In this document: piece by piece, positions 17,818 through 25,707 of the stretch
How the letters are laid out: each line of letters starts with the position of its first letter
Position numbering within the stretch: the first letter of the stretch is position 1
From: Cupriavidus sp.
Lineage (GTDB): Bacteria > Pseudomonadota > Gammaproteobacteria > Burkholderiales > Burkholderiaceae
NCBI GenBank assembly: GCA_031181345.1
Contig: JAPSLC010000040.1
Location: 1 to 47,910 of the forward strand
DNA length: 47,910 bases
Direction of reading: 5' to 3'
Translations under genes and position numbers: made by a program
The notes under the pieces: generated by a model
The model's input: the letters and a program-made list of their open reading frames with translations, nothing else
What the model was told of the DNA's origin: nothing
Databases searched by the model: none

Positions 17818-18588
17818 ATGGGCCTGCTTTCGCTGTTTTCCTTCCGCAAGGGCAAAGACGCGGCACCGGAGCGCGCGCGGCGTGCCCGCGGCGCCGACGC
17901 CGGGGCGGCCGGCACGCGCGCTGGAGCGCGTGACTCCCGCCGGGGTGCCGACCGGGGTGCCGAAGCCTACGCGGACGACATGCTGGACCCGGAATTCCCC
18001 CAGAAGCAACGCGCACGGCGCCGCCTGATCGGCGCGCTGGTGCTGACGGTGGCCGCGGTGATCGTGCTGCCGATCGTCTTCGAGACCGAGCCGCGTCCCG
18101 CCGCCGACCAGATCGCGGTGCGCCTGAGCGGCGGCCAGGGCCAGGCGCAGCCCGGGCCCGAACCGCGCAAGGCCGCGCCGCTGGCGCCGCAGCAGCAATC
18201 GCGCCTGGATTCGCAGGCGCTCGATGCCGGCGAGGAACTGGTCAGCGCGCCGGTCACCCGGCCGGCCGACAAGGCGCCGGAAAAGCCGGCCGAAGCGAAG
18301 GCGGACAACAAGCCGGAATCGAAACCCGAGTCGAAGACCGAAGCCAAATCGTCCGGCAGCGGCAAATATGTGATCCTCGTCGGCGCCTTTTCCACCGAGG
18401 ACAAGGCGAAGCAATGGATGAGCAAGTTGAAGGCGAACAAGGTGCCCGCATATATCGAGCGCAAGGCCATGGCCGACGGCGAGCGCATTCTGCTGCGTGC
18501 CGGTCCGTTTACGGACCGTGATGCCGCCGACGCGGCGCAGAAGCGCGTGCGCGAGGTCGGCCTGACCGCCCGCATGGTCGAGCTCTGA
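17818..18588 (+). CDS. DedD-like SPOR-domain membrane protein
   Basis: Predicted single-span inner-membrane protein of 256 residues. A basic, Ala/Arg-rich cytoplasmic segment is followed by a membrane helix at about residues 67-87 (LIGALVLTVAAVIVLPIVF), a Pro/Ala/Lys-rich periplasmic linker, and a C-terminal SPOR domain at about 181-256 (SGKYVILVGAFSTEDKAKQW). SPOR domains bind denuded septal peptidoglycan, and DedD of E. coli helps cell constriction. The position between folC and cvpA is that of dedD in many proteobacteria, which supports the assignment. Confidence 0.88.
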   Translation: MGLLSLFSFRKGKDAAPERARRARGADAGAAGTRAGARDSRRGADRGAEAYADDMLDPEFPQKQRARRRLIGALVLTVAAVIVLPIVFETEPRPAADQIAVRLSGGQGQAQPGPEPRKAAPLAPQQQSRLDSQALDAGEELVSAPVTRPADKAPEKPAEAKADNKPESKPESKTEAKSSGSGKYVILVGAFSTEDKAKQWMSKLKANKVPAYIERKAMADGERILLRAGPFTDRDAADAAQKRVREVGLTARMVEL

Positions 18589-18636
18589 GCCGCGGCGCAT
18601 AGGGCTAACAAGGCGGAAACAGGCCGATAGGGGCGG

Positions 18637-19152
18637 ATGGCGGTGCTTGCGGGAATGCAGTTCACTTTTTTCGATTACGCGGTCGTATTCGTGCTGATCG
18701 CCTCGGGGCTGGTCGGCGCGCTGCGCGGCCTGATGCGCGAACTGCTGTCGCTGGTGGGCTGGATCGCGGCCTTCTTCGTGGCCTACAACTATGTCGGCGT
18801 CGCGGCGCAATGGATGCCCGAGTCGCTGCCCGGCGGCGCGCTCGCGCGCAGCGCCGCCGGATTCGCGGTATTGTTCTTCGGCACCGTGATTGCCGCGGCG
18901 CTGGTCGGCGCGGTGATCGGCCAGTTGCTGGAGACCACCGGCCTGAAGCCGGCGGATCGCGGGCTCGGCCTGGTGTTCGGGGTGGCGCGCGGCGCGCTGG
19001 TGGTGATGCTGCTGGTCACGTTGGCCGGCTTCACCAAATTGCCCGACGAACCCTTCTGGCGCGACGCGGTGTCGCGCCCCTACGTCATCGCCGCGATGGA
19101 GTCGCTGCGGCCCTGGTTGCCGCCGGAAATCGCCAAATACGTCAGAACGTGA
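18637..19152 (+). CDS. cvpA: CvpA family membrane protein
   Basis: Four-helix inner-membrane protein of about 171 residues. CvpA was named for a role in colicin V production and is linked to envelope homeostasis in enteric bacteria; its molecular activity is not established. The family core (FTFFDYAVVFVLIASGLVGALRGL) is at the N-terminus. ATG 18637 has AGGGGCGG in front; ATG 18655 (MQFTFFDY) matches the usual family N-terminus and may be the real start. It precedes purF by 95 bases, the classic cvpA-purF arrangement. Confidence 0.92.
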   Translation: MAVLAGMQFTFFDYAVVFVLIASGLVGALRGLMRELLSLVGWIAAFFVAYNYVGVAAQWMPESLPGGALARSAAGFAVLFFGTVIAAALVGAVIGQLLETTGLKPADRGLGLVFGVARGALVVMLLVTLAGFTKLPDEPFWRDAVSRPYVIAAMESLRPWLPPEIAKYVRT

Positions 19153-19247
19153 GGCCGGGCGCGCGCCCGGCATGAACTTTTCGCGCCTGGTCTGCCATCG
19201 GCAGCGCGCAGGGCGCGCCGAATCGAAGCCTTTCCTGGGAGCTTGGC

Positions 19248-20774
19248 ATGTGCGGTATCGTCGGTGTGGTGTCTGCCACGCCCGTCAATCAGTTGATTTA
19301 CGACAGCCTGCTGCTGTTGCAGCATCGCGGTCAGGATGCCGCGGGCATCGCGACCGCCAACGGCAGCACCTTCCACATGCACAAGGCCAACGGCCTGGTG
19401 CGCGACGTGTTCCGCACGCGCAATATGCGCGGCCTGCCGGGCGCGGCGGGCATCGGCCAGGTGCGCTACCCGACCGCCGGCTCCGCCTCCAGCGAGGAAG
19501 AGGCCCAGCCGTTCTACGTCAATGCGCCGTACGGCATCATCCTGGCGCATAACGGCAACCTGACCAACTGGCAGCAGCTGCGCGAGGAGATGTTCCGGCG
19601 CGATCGCCGCCACATCAATACGCACTCGGACACCGAGGTGCTGCTCAACGTGCTGGCCGACGAGCTGCAGCGCGCCAGCAACGGCACGTCGCTCGATCCC
19701 GAGATCATCTTCGCCGCGGTGGCGGGCATGCACCGCCGCGTGCGCGGCTCGTATGCGATCGCCGCGCAGATCGCGGGCTACGGCATGCTGGCGGTGCGCG
19801 ATCCGTTCGGCATCCGCCCGCTGTGCCTGGGCAGCGTCGAGACGCCGCACGGCAAGGAATGGATGGTCGCGTCGGAGTCGGTGGCGCTCGAAGGCATCGG
19901 CTACAAGCTCGAGCGCGACGTGGCGCCGGGCGAGGCGATCTTCATCGACCTGGACGGCAAGCTGTACACGAAGCAGTGCGCCGACAATCCGCTGCTCAAC
20001 TCCTGCATCTTCGAATACGTCTATCTGGCGCGGCCCGATTCGTGCATCGATGGCGTGCCGGTCTACGATGCGCGCCTGCGCATGGGCGACTACCTGGCCG
20101 AGAAGATCCGCAGCGAAGTCAGCGCGGGCGAGATCGACGTGGTGATGCCGATTCCCGATTCCAGCCGGCCGGCCGCGATGCAGGTCGCCAACAAGCTGGG
20201 CCTGAACTATCGCGAAGGCTTCTTCAAGAACCGCTATGTCGGCCGCACCTTCATCATGCCGGGCCAGGCGGTGCGCAAGAAGTCGGTGCGCCAGAAGCTC
20301 AACGCAATGGGCGTCGAGTTCAAGGGCAAGAACGTGCTGATCGTCGACGACTCGATCGTGCGCGGCACCACCTCGTTCGAGATCGTGCAGATGGCGCGCG
20401 ATGCCGGCGCCAACAAGGTGATCTTCGCCTCCGCCGCGCCGCCGGTGAAGTTCCCCAACGTCTACGGCATCGACATGCCGACCCGCAGCGAGCTGGTCGC
20501 GCATGGCCGCAGCCATGACGAGATCTGCCGCATGATCGGCGCAGACCAGCTGGTCTATCAGGACGTCGAGGCGATGAAGCAGGCGGTGCGCGACATCAAC
20601 CCGGCGCTGAAGGACTTCGAGGCCTCGTGCTTCGACGGCAAGTACATCACCGGCGATATCGACGAGGCCTATCTGGACCGCCTCGAGACCGCACGCAGCG
20701 AGGCCGACCGCGAGGGCGGCGGCGATACCGAGCGTTCGCAGCTGCATCTGCAGCGTTCGGGCGGCAACGAGTAA
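19248..20774 (+). CDS. purF: amidophosphoribosyltransferase
   Basis: Committed step of purine synthesis: PRPP plus glutamine to phosphoribosylamine. It is 508 residues. Cys2 (MCGIVGVV) is the glutaminase nucleophile with no propeptide. LLQHRGQDAAGIA and AHNGNLTN mark the Ntn glutaminase domain, and the PRPP loop VLIVDDSIVRGTT is at about residues 363-376. ATG 19248 has a GGGAG site. It is followed by a pair of palindromic repeats before metZ. Confidence 0.97.
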   Translation: MCGIVGVVSATPVNQLIYDSLLLLQHRGQDAAGIATANGSTFHMHKANGLVRDVFRTRNMRGLPGAAGIGQVRYPTAGSASSEEEAQPFYVNAPYGIILAHNGNLTNWQQLREEMFRRDRRHINTHSDTEVLLNVLADELQRASNGTSLDPEIIFAAVAGMHRRVRGSYAIAAQIAGYGMLAVRDPFGIRPLCLGSVETPHGKEWMVASESVALEGIGYKLERDVAPGEAIFIDLDGKLYTKQCADNPLLNSCIFEYVYLARPDSCIDGVPVYDARLRMGDYLAEKIRSEVSAGEIDVVMPIPDSSRPAAMQVANKLGLNYREGFFKNRYVGRTFIMPGQAVRKKSVRQKLNAMGVEFKGKNVLIVDDSIVRGTTSFEIVQMARDAGANKVIFASAAPPVKFPNVYGIDMPTRSELVAHGRSHDEICRMIGADQLVYQDVEAMKQAVRDINPALKDFEASCFDGKYITGDIDEAYLDRLETARSEADREGGGDTERSQLHLQRSGGNE

Positions 20775-20807
20775 GGCTGCCGGCGTCAAAGTCACCGGCG
20801 GTTTGCT

Positions 20808-20926
20808 CCCCTCTCCCACTGGTGGGAGAGGGGCGGGGGGCAGGGCGGTCGTCATGGCGCGTACGGTGGCGTTGCGAACGCCGCTTGCCCTCTCCCCCAA
20901 CCCCTCTCCCGCAGGCGGGAGAGGGG
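20808..20926. repeat. palindromic repeats (family 1, paired copy)
   Basis: A 12-bp palindrome CCCCTCTCCCAC (20808-20819) with its inverse (20822-20833), and a second CCCCTCTCCCGC (20901-20912) with its inverse (20915-20926). The second is preceded by TTGCCCTCTCCCC as in the leuB-asd copy. They are separated by 67 bases unlike the spacer in the other paired copy. Located between purF and metZ. Confidence 0.85.
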
Positions 20927-20980
20927 AGGAACAACGATCCAACTATCATCCTCAGTGCGCTGCGTAGCGCCTCTCTCACC

Positions 20981-22186
20981 ATGAACGAACCGCTCGACCT
21001 CGACTCCCTCGGCATTGATACGCTCGGCGTGCGCGCCGGCACGCTGCGCAGCGAGTTCATGGAGCATTCCGAGGCGATGTACCTGACGTCGAGCTTCTGC
21101 TTCGGCAGCGCCGCCGAGGCCGCCGAGCGCTTCGCCAATTCGGAAGAGGGCTATACCTACTCGCGCTTCACCAATCCGACCGTCAGCATGTTCCAGCAGC
21201 GGCTGGCGGCGCTCGAAGGCGCCGAGGCTTGCATGGCGACCGCCTCGGGCATGAGCGCGATCCTGTCGGTGGTGCTGTCGTCGATGCAGGCCGGCGACCA
21301 TCTGGTCAGCTCGCGCGCGATCTTCGGCTCGACGATGACGCTGTTCTCGAACATCTTCTCGAAGTTCGGCGTCGAGGCCACCTTCGTCGATGGCACCGAC
21401 CTGGCCGGCTGGCGCGCGGCGGTCAAGCCGAACACCAGGCTGTTCTTCCTCGAGACGCCGTCGAATCCGCTGACCGAGGTTGCCGATATCGCCGCCGTGG
21501 CCGAGATCGCGCACGACGCCGGCGCGCTGCTGGTGGTCGACAACTGCTTCTGCTCGCCGGCGCTGCAGCAGCCGCTGCGCTTCGGCGCCGACATCGTCGT
21601 GCATTCGGCGACCAAGCATATCGACGGCCAGGGCCGCGTACTGGGCGGTGCGGTACTGGGCAAGCGGGACTTCATCATGGGCAAGGTGTTCCCCTTCGTG
21701 CGGACCGCCGGCCCGACGCTGTCGGCCTTCAACGCCTGGGTGATGCTCAAGGGCATGGAGACGCTGGCGATCCGCATGGAGCGTCATTCGGCGAGCGCAT
21801 TGTCGCTGGCCCAGTTCCTCGAATCGCATCCGGCGGTGGCGCGGGTCTATCACCCCGCGCTGAAGTCGCACCCGCAGCACGAGATTGCGATGCGCCAGCA
21901 GAGCGGCGGCGGTGCCATCGTGTCGTTCGAGCTGAAGGGCGCGACGCCGGAACAGCAGCGCGCCAATGCCTGGCGCGTGATCGACAGCACGCGCCTGTGC
22001 TCGATCACCGGCAACCTGGGTGACACGCGCACCACGGTGACCCACCCGTACACCACCACGCACGCGCGCGTCAGCCCCGAGGCCAAGGCCGCGGCCGGCA
22101 TCGGCGAAGGCCTGATCCGCATGGCGGTGGGGCTGGAGTCGGTCGAGGATCTGAAGGCGGACCTGCTGCGCGGGCTGGGCGACTGA
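20981..22186 (+). CDS. metZ: O-succinylhomoserine sulfhydrylase
   Basis: PLP enzyme of the Cys/Met metabolism family that makes homocysteine directly from O-succinylhomoserine and sulfide. It is 401 residues. The PLP lysine is Lys212 in HSATKHIDGQGR; SRFTNPTVSMFQQRLA and the C-terminal SITGNLGDTRTTVTHPYTT are family hallmarks. The start ATG 20981 gives the usual N-terminus; the open frame upstream runs through the repeats. The neighbourhood purF-metZ is conserved in beta- and gamma-proteobacteria. Distinction from O-acetylhomoserine-using relatives rests on similarity and context. Confidence 0.92.
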   Translation: MNEPLDLDSLGIDTLGVRAGTLRSEFMEHSEAMYLTSSFCFGSAAEAAERFANSEEGYTYSRFTNPTVSMFQQRLAALEGAEACMATASGMSAILSVVLSSMQAGDHLVSSRAIFGSTMTLFSNIFSKFGVEATFVDGTDLAGWRAAVKPNTRLFFLETPSNPLTEVADIAAVAEIAHDAGALLVVDNCFCSPALQQPLRFGADIVVHSATKHIDGQGRVLGGAVLGKRDFIMGKVFPFVRTAGPTLSAFNAWVMLKGMETLAIRMERHSASALSLAQFLESHPAVARVYHPALKSHPQHEIAMRQQSGGGAIVSFELKGATPEQQRANAWRVIDSTRLCSITGNLGDTRTTVTHPYTTTHARVSPEAKAAAGIGEGLIRMAVGLESVEDLKADLLRGLGD

Positions 22187-22212
22187 TTTCGATTGGGTCG
22201 ATCAGGAAGAAA

Positions 22213-22241
22213 AAAGCCGGCCCTGGGCCGGCTTTGTTTTT
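22213..22241. terminator. bidirectional terminator between metZ and ABC permease
   Basis: Stem AAAGCCGGC (22213-22221) with GCCGGCTTT (22227-22235), loop CCTGG, then GTTTTT on the + side and an A-run (AAGAAAAA) on the left that gives a T-run on the - side. It serves metZ on + and can stop the ABC operon on -. Confidence 0.88.
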
Positions 22242-22250
22242 GGTGCGTCC

Positions 22251-22320
22251 GTCGTCCCCGCGAAAGCGGGGACCCAGTGACTCTGAACGACGCTGGGTTC
22301 CCGCCTGCGCGGGAACGACG
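22251..22320. repeat. bipartite palindromic repeat (family 2, copy A)
   Basis: A 70-bp element made of two hairpins: GTCCCCGC-GAAA-GCGGGGAC and GTTCCCGC-CTGC-GCGGGAAC, joined by a spacer containing CCCAGTGACT and ACGCTGG. The same element occurs inverted at 33647-33716 and 37569-37638. It lies in a convergent gap, 16 bases beyond the stop of the permease gene. Confidence 0.9.
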
Positions 22321-22336
22321 TAGATCGTGTCCCGCC

Positions 22337-23206
22337 TCAGCGCAGCATGCGCCGGCGCAGCAGCATCAGCGCCGCCACCAGCGCCACCGCCGCATACGCG
22401 GCCAGCACGGCCAGATGCAGCCCGACCTGCTCGACCGGGCGGTCCAGCATCAGCGGCCGGATCAGCGCCACCGCGTGCGCCAGCGGCAGCACCTGCGTGG
22501 CGGACTGCACGCCGGGCGGCAGCTGTTCCAACGGGAAGAACACGCCCGACAGCAGCAGCATCGGGGTCATCACCAGCGTCTGGTAGAACATGAAGAAGTC
22601 GTAGCTGGGCGCCAGCGCGGTGACGATCATCGCCAGGCTGGCGAAGGCGATGCCCGCCAGCGCGATCACCGGCAGCGCCAGCAGCGCGTTCGGCATCTGC
22701 GCATAGCCCAGCGCGCTGGCCACCAGCATGATCGCCACGCCGGACAGCACCGCCTTGCTGGCGGCCCACAGCACCTCGCCGAGCACCACGTCGCCCAGCG
22801 TCAGCGGCGCGTGCATGATGGCCTCCCAGGTGCGCTGCACGTGCATGCGCGAGAAGGCCGAATACATCGACTCGAAGCTGGCCGACATCATCACGCTGGA
22901 GGCGGTGGTGCCGGCCGCCAGGAAGGCGATGTACGACACGCCGTCGACGCGTCCGACCAGCAGGCCCAGCCCCAGTCCCAGGCCGAACAGATAGATCATC
23001 GGATCGGCCAGGTTGCCGATCATCGACGGGATCGCCAGCTTGCGCCAGACGCGGTAGTTGCGGTACCAGACCATGGTCCAGTTGCGCAGGTTCAGCGGCC
23101 ACAGCGGCTGCGGATAGCGTTGCGCGGCGACGGTGGCGCCGCGGGCTGACGTTGCCGCGGTGGCCAGCTTGCCGTCGTTGCCCGGGTCCGGGTCTCGTTC
23201 GCTCAT
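22337..23206 (-). CDS. ABC-2 type transporter permease (NodJ-like)
   Basis: Membrane subunit of 289 residues for the ATPase encoded just upstream. It has six predicted helices and the ABC-2/NodJ-type motifs LFGLGLGLG and MTPMLLLSGVFFPLEQLP. The cytoplasmic N-terminus is about 60 residues. NodJ-named homologues occur widely in non-rhizobial beta-proteobacteria, so nodulation factor export should not be assumed; the substrate is unknown. The gap to the ATPase stop is 39 bases, so the two form an operon. A family 2 repeat and a terminator lie downstream. Confidence 0.9.
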   Translation of the reverse strand: MSERDPDPGNDGKLATAATSARGATVAAQRYPQPLWPLNLRNWTMVWYRNYRVWRKLAIPSMIGNLADPMIYLFGLGLGLGLLVGRVDGVSYIAFLAAGTTASSVMMSASFESMYSAFSRMHVQRTWEAIMHAPLTLGDVVLGEVLWAASKAVLSGVAIMLVASALGYAQMPNALLALPVIALAGIAFASLAMIVTALAPSYDFFMFYQTLVMTPMLLLSGVFFPLEQLPPGVQSATQVLPLAHAVALIRPLMLDRPVEQVGLHLAVLAAYAAVALVAALMLLRRRMLR

Positions 23207-23245
23207 GGTTTCCTCGATGGTTCGGTGCGGGGCGGGGCGGGGGAG

Positions 23246-24157
23246 TCAATCCCGCATTTCGCGGCCGGTCAGCTTCAGGAACACATCCTCCAGATTGGCC
23301 GGGCGATGCAGGTAGCGGATGCCGCCATTGCCGTGCAGCGCCGCCAGCAGCGGCTCGGGCTCGCGCACGTAGCAGAACAGCGTCTCGCCGCTCTTCTCGG
23401 TGCGCTCGGCCAGCGGCGCCAGCCGTTCGCGCAGCGCGTCCAGCTCCTCGCCGTAGACCTCGACCACGTCGCAGCCGATCTGCCGGTCGATCAGCTCGTG
23501 CGGCTTGCCTTCGGCGATCTTGCGGCCGCCGTCGATCACGCACAGATAGTTGCACAACCGCTCGGCCTCCTCCATGAAATGCGTGGTCAGCAGGATGGTC
23601 TTGCCGGCGGCCAGCAGCGATTTGAGCCGGTCCCAGATCAGATGGCGCGCCTGCGGGTCCAGCCCGGTGGTCGGCTCGTCCATCACCAGCAGGTCGGGGT
23701 CGTTGATCAGCGCGCGCGCCACCGTCAGGCGCCGCCGCATGCCGCCGGACAGGTCGCGCACATGGGCGTCGGCGCGGTTTTCCAGGCGGGCGAATTCGAG
23801 CAGCATCGGCACGCGCCGTTCGATCTCGGCGGCCGGCAGGCCGAAGTAGCGGCCGAAGATGCGAAGGTTTTCGACCACGGTGAAGTCGGGGTCGAGATTG
23901 TCGAACTGCGGCACCACGCCGACGCGCATGCGGGCCTGCGGCGCGCGTGCGGGAACCGGTTCGCCGCACAGCATCAGCTCGCCCGAGGCCGGCGTGGTCA
24001 GCCCCAGCAGCAGGCGCAGCGTGGTGGTCTTGCCTGCGCCGTTCGGGCCCAGCAGGCCGAAGCATTGGCCGCGCTGCACCTGCAGGCTCAGATCGTCGAC
24101 GACGACGGTGTTGCCGTATTGCTTGCGCACGTGGCGCAGTTCGAGAATGGCAGTCAA
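23246..24157 (-). CDS. ABC transporter ATP-binding protein (NodI-like)
   Basis: ATPase of an ABC-2 exporter, 303 residues from TTG 24157. Walker A GPNGAGKTTT, signature LSGGMRRRLTVARAL, Walker B LLVMDEPTTGLD and the H-loop TTHFMEEAERL are all intact, followed by the longer C-terminal region typical of NodI/DrrA-like proteins. The frame stays open far upstream but the protein-like part begins at LTAILELRHVRKQYGN, and the only nearby ATG is out of frame, so TTG is chosen with moderate certainty. It is followed directly by the permease gene. Confidence 0.9.
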   Translation of the reverse strand: MTAILELRHVRKQYGNTVVVDDLSLQVQRGQCFGLLGPNGAGKTTTLRLLLGLTTPASGELMLCGEPVPARAPQARMRVGVVPQFDNLDPDFTVVENLRIFGRYFGLPAAEIERRVPMLLEFARLENRADAHVRDLSGGMRRRLTVARALINDPDLLVMDEPTTGLDPQARHLIWDRLKSLLAAGKTILLTTHFMEEAERLCNYLCVIDGGRKIAEGKPHELIDRQIGCDVVEVYGEELDALRERLAPLAERTEKSGETLFCYVREPEPLLAALHGNGGIRYLHRPANLEDVFLKLTGREMRD

Positions 24158-24276
24158 CGCAGCGTTCCGGTGAAGCGCGCCAGGCGCAATCCCGCCATTA
24201 TGCCGATCCGCTTGCGATCGGTCCTTGGCGCGCCGCAGCAGGCCTCCGTCGGTCCGGCCGAGGGGACGATGACCGG

Positions 24277-24666
24277 CTAGGCCGCGCGCCCCGCCCGCAG
24301 GCGGCGCATCAACGAACGCACCAGCCCGTGCAGCAGCCAGCCCAGCGCGAGGCCCAGCGCGTCGGCCAGCACGTCGATGGCGTCGGCGGAGCGATGGGGC
24401 GTCATCCACTGCAGCCACTCGATCAACCCGCCATAGACCAGCAAGCCGATCGGCACGGCCCACGGCCGCGCCGGATAGGCACGCCATCCGAGCATGCCGA
24501 GCGTGGCGAAGGCCAGCAGGTGATTGCTCTTGTCCCAGCCGGTGGTCGGCATCGGGGTCGCGGGCGGCATCAGCGCCAGCGTCAGCACGGCGCACAGGCA
24601 CAGCCAGAAGGCGAGACGCCACTGCGACGGGCCGATCGACAGGCTGGAAAACGGGCGGGAAGACAT
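24277..24666 (-). CDS. VanZ-like family membrane protein
   Basis: Small membrane protein of 129 residues with about four helices and the VanZ-like pattern GWDKSNHLLAFATLG followed by EWLQ and RSADAIDVLADALG. VanZ gives low teicoplanin resistance in Gram-positives; in proteobacteria the role of the family is unknown. ATG 24666 has AGGAA upstream; a TTG nine codons earlier is less likely. There is no close partner gene: 119 bases separate it from the ATPase start. Confidence 0.8.
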   Translation of the reverse strand: MSSRPFSSLSIGPSQWRLAFWLCLCAVLTLALMPPATPMPTTGWDKSNHLLAFATLGMLGWRAYPARPWAVPIGLLVYGGLIEWLQWMTPHRSADAIDVLADALGLALGWLLHGLVRSLMRRLRAGRAA

Positions 24667-24908
24667 GCGGAAACGGTTCCTGGGGCGAGGCAACAGGAAC
24701 GTAATGTAGCAGCCGGGGCAGGGGCCCGATATCGGCTGGGGGGATGGGGGCGCAGCGGGTGTCGTCGGCCAGATGGCTGGACGAGAGGGCGCTCCCGGGG
24801 GAGTGCGGCGTTCTCCCCGGGCGATGGGGAGAGCGGCAGGGCAAAGCGACCGGGGCCACGCGGCGGGCGATGCGCCGCGCCCGCGGGACTCCCGGCAGTC
24901 GAAGAGAA

Positions 24909-25121
24909 TCAGTACATCTTCTTCGGCAGCATCTGCATGCGCAGACGCTTGCGCAGGCGCGACTCGGCGGCCTTCTTCTTGCGCTTGCGCTCGGTGGTCG
25001 GCTTCTCGTAGGCCGTGCGGCTCTTCAGTTCGACGATCAGGCCATTTTGCAGAATGGCCCGGCGGAATCGCCGCATGGCGACGTCAACCGGTTCGCCCGG
25101 CTTCAAAACGATCTTGGTCAA
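24909..25121 (-). CDS. rpsU: 30S ribosomal protein S21
   Basis: S21 of the 30S subunit, 70 residues, needed for efficient initiation. The sequence is unmistakable: TKIVLKPGEPVDVAMRRFRR, then the Lys/Arg-rich KPTTERKRKKKAAESRLRKR. The start codon is TTG at 25121, with AAGGA nine bases upstream; no ATG or GTG is available at the conserved N-terminus. It lies between the VanZ-like gene and tRNA-Asn. Confidence 0.95.
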   Translation of the reverse strand: MTKIVLKPGEPVDVAMRRFRRAILQNGLIVELKSRTAYEKPTTERKRKKKAAESRLRKRLRMQMLPKKMY

Positions 25122-25226
25122 AGCTTGTCCTTCGGGGTGCCGCTGCTGCGGCGGGGTGGAACGGTGAGCCTCGGCAGCCTCGAGCCTGTGTGCTCGCTGC
25201 CGATACCCGCGGAGCTGGGTGTTGGC

Positions 25227-25249
25227 AAAACCCCGCAAGCGAGGCGGGG
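25227..25249 (-). terminator. terminator-like hairpin upstream of rpsU
   Basis: Reading the minus strand, CCCCGC (25249-25244), a 7-base loop and GCGGGG (25236-25231) are followed by TTTT (25230-25227). It lies about 105 bases before the rpsU start and about 70 bases after the tRNA-Asn terminator. It could be a second stop for the tRNA transcript or an attenuator in the rpsU leader, depending on where rpsU transcription begins. Confidence 0.5.
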
Positions 25250-25318
25250 CAGTGGACCGGAAGGGTGGGCGTGCGAGTCGCGACGAGGTCGGTCACGCAG
25301 GATGCCAGCGCACCAGTG

Positions 25319-25351
25319 AAAAGGCCCGCCATCTCGGATGGCGGGCCTTTT
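25319..25351 (-). terminator. terminator of tRNA-Asn
   Basis: A perfect 14-bp stem (25319-25332 with 25338-25351) and a 5-base loop. It carries AAAA at one end and TTTT at the other, so it works in both directions. It starts 6 bases beyond the 3' end of the tRNA. Confidence 0.92.
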
Positions 25352-25357
25352 ATTCTT

Positions 25358-25433
25358 TGGCTCCCCGACCTGGGCTCGAACCAGGGACCTGCGGATTAAC
25401 AGTCCGTCGCTCTACCGACTGAGCTATCGGGGA
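25358..25433 (-). tRNA. tRNA-Asn (anticodon GTT)
   Basis: A 76-base cloverleaf on the minus strand: acceptor stem TCCCCGA/TCGGGGA, D-arm AGCTCAGTCGGTAGAGC, anticodon loop CTGTTAA giving GTT, T-arm with GGTTCGAGCC, discriminator G and an encoded CCA end. It is preceded by a near-consensus promoter and followed by a strong terminator, so it is a single-tRNA transcript. Confidence 0.97.
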
Positions 25434-25448
25434 ACAGCTGAGAAAAGG

Positions 25449-25478
25449 ATTATAGCCAGTTTCTCGTTACTTCGTCAA
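25449..25478 (-). promoter_or_regulatory. sigma-70 promoter of tRNA-Asn
   Basis: On the minus strand TTGACG (25478-25473), an 18-base spacer and TATAAT (25454-25449). Transcription would start about 9 bases before the mature tRNA 5' end. Confidence 0.88.
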
Positions 25479-25663
25479 CAACGTTTCGACATTTTGTTGT
25501 CGTTGCGTCATCCGCCAAACGCTGTGCCGAAGTGTCCGGCTTGCCTGCGCATTCGTTGGGTCGGAAGCCTTGGGCCGATCCGGTGCCGCGAATGTGCGTT
25601 GGCGAGGGGCGCATTATAGACGGCGCGTGAACTGAATGCCAAGAAGAATTTGCGGGCCGCAAC

Positions 25664-25685
25664 AAAAAACCGCCCGAAGGCGGTT
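25664..25685 (-). terminator. intrinsic terminator of ferredoxin-NADP reductase gene
   Basis: On the minus strand AACCGCC, a TTCG tetraloop, GGCGGTT and a run of T. It lies 22 bases after the reductase stop. The remaining DNA between it and the tRNA promoter shows no gene. Confidence 0.93.
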
Positions 25686-25707
25686 CTTTGCTGGCATCGC
25701 TTCAGGC

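Noticed and set aside
22337..24157. Nodulation factor export (nodIJ) as evidence of a rhizobial symbiont
   Set aside because: NodIJ-like exporters are common in non-symbiotic beta-proteobacteria, and no nodABC or nod-box genes are nearby.
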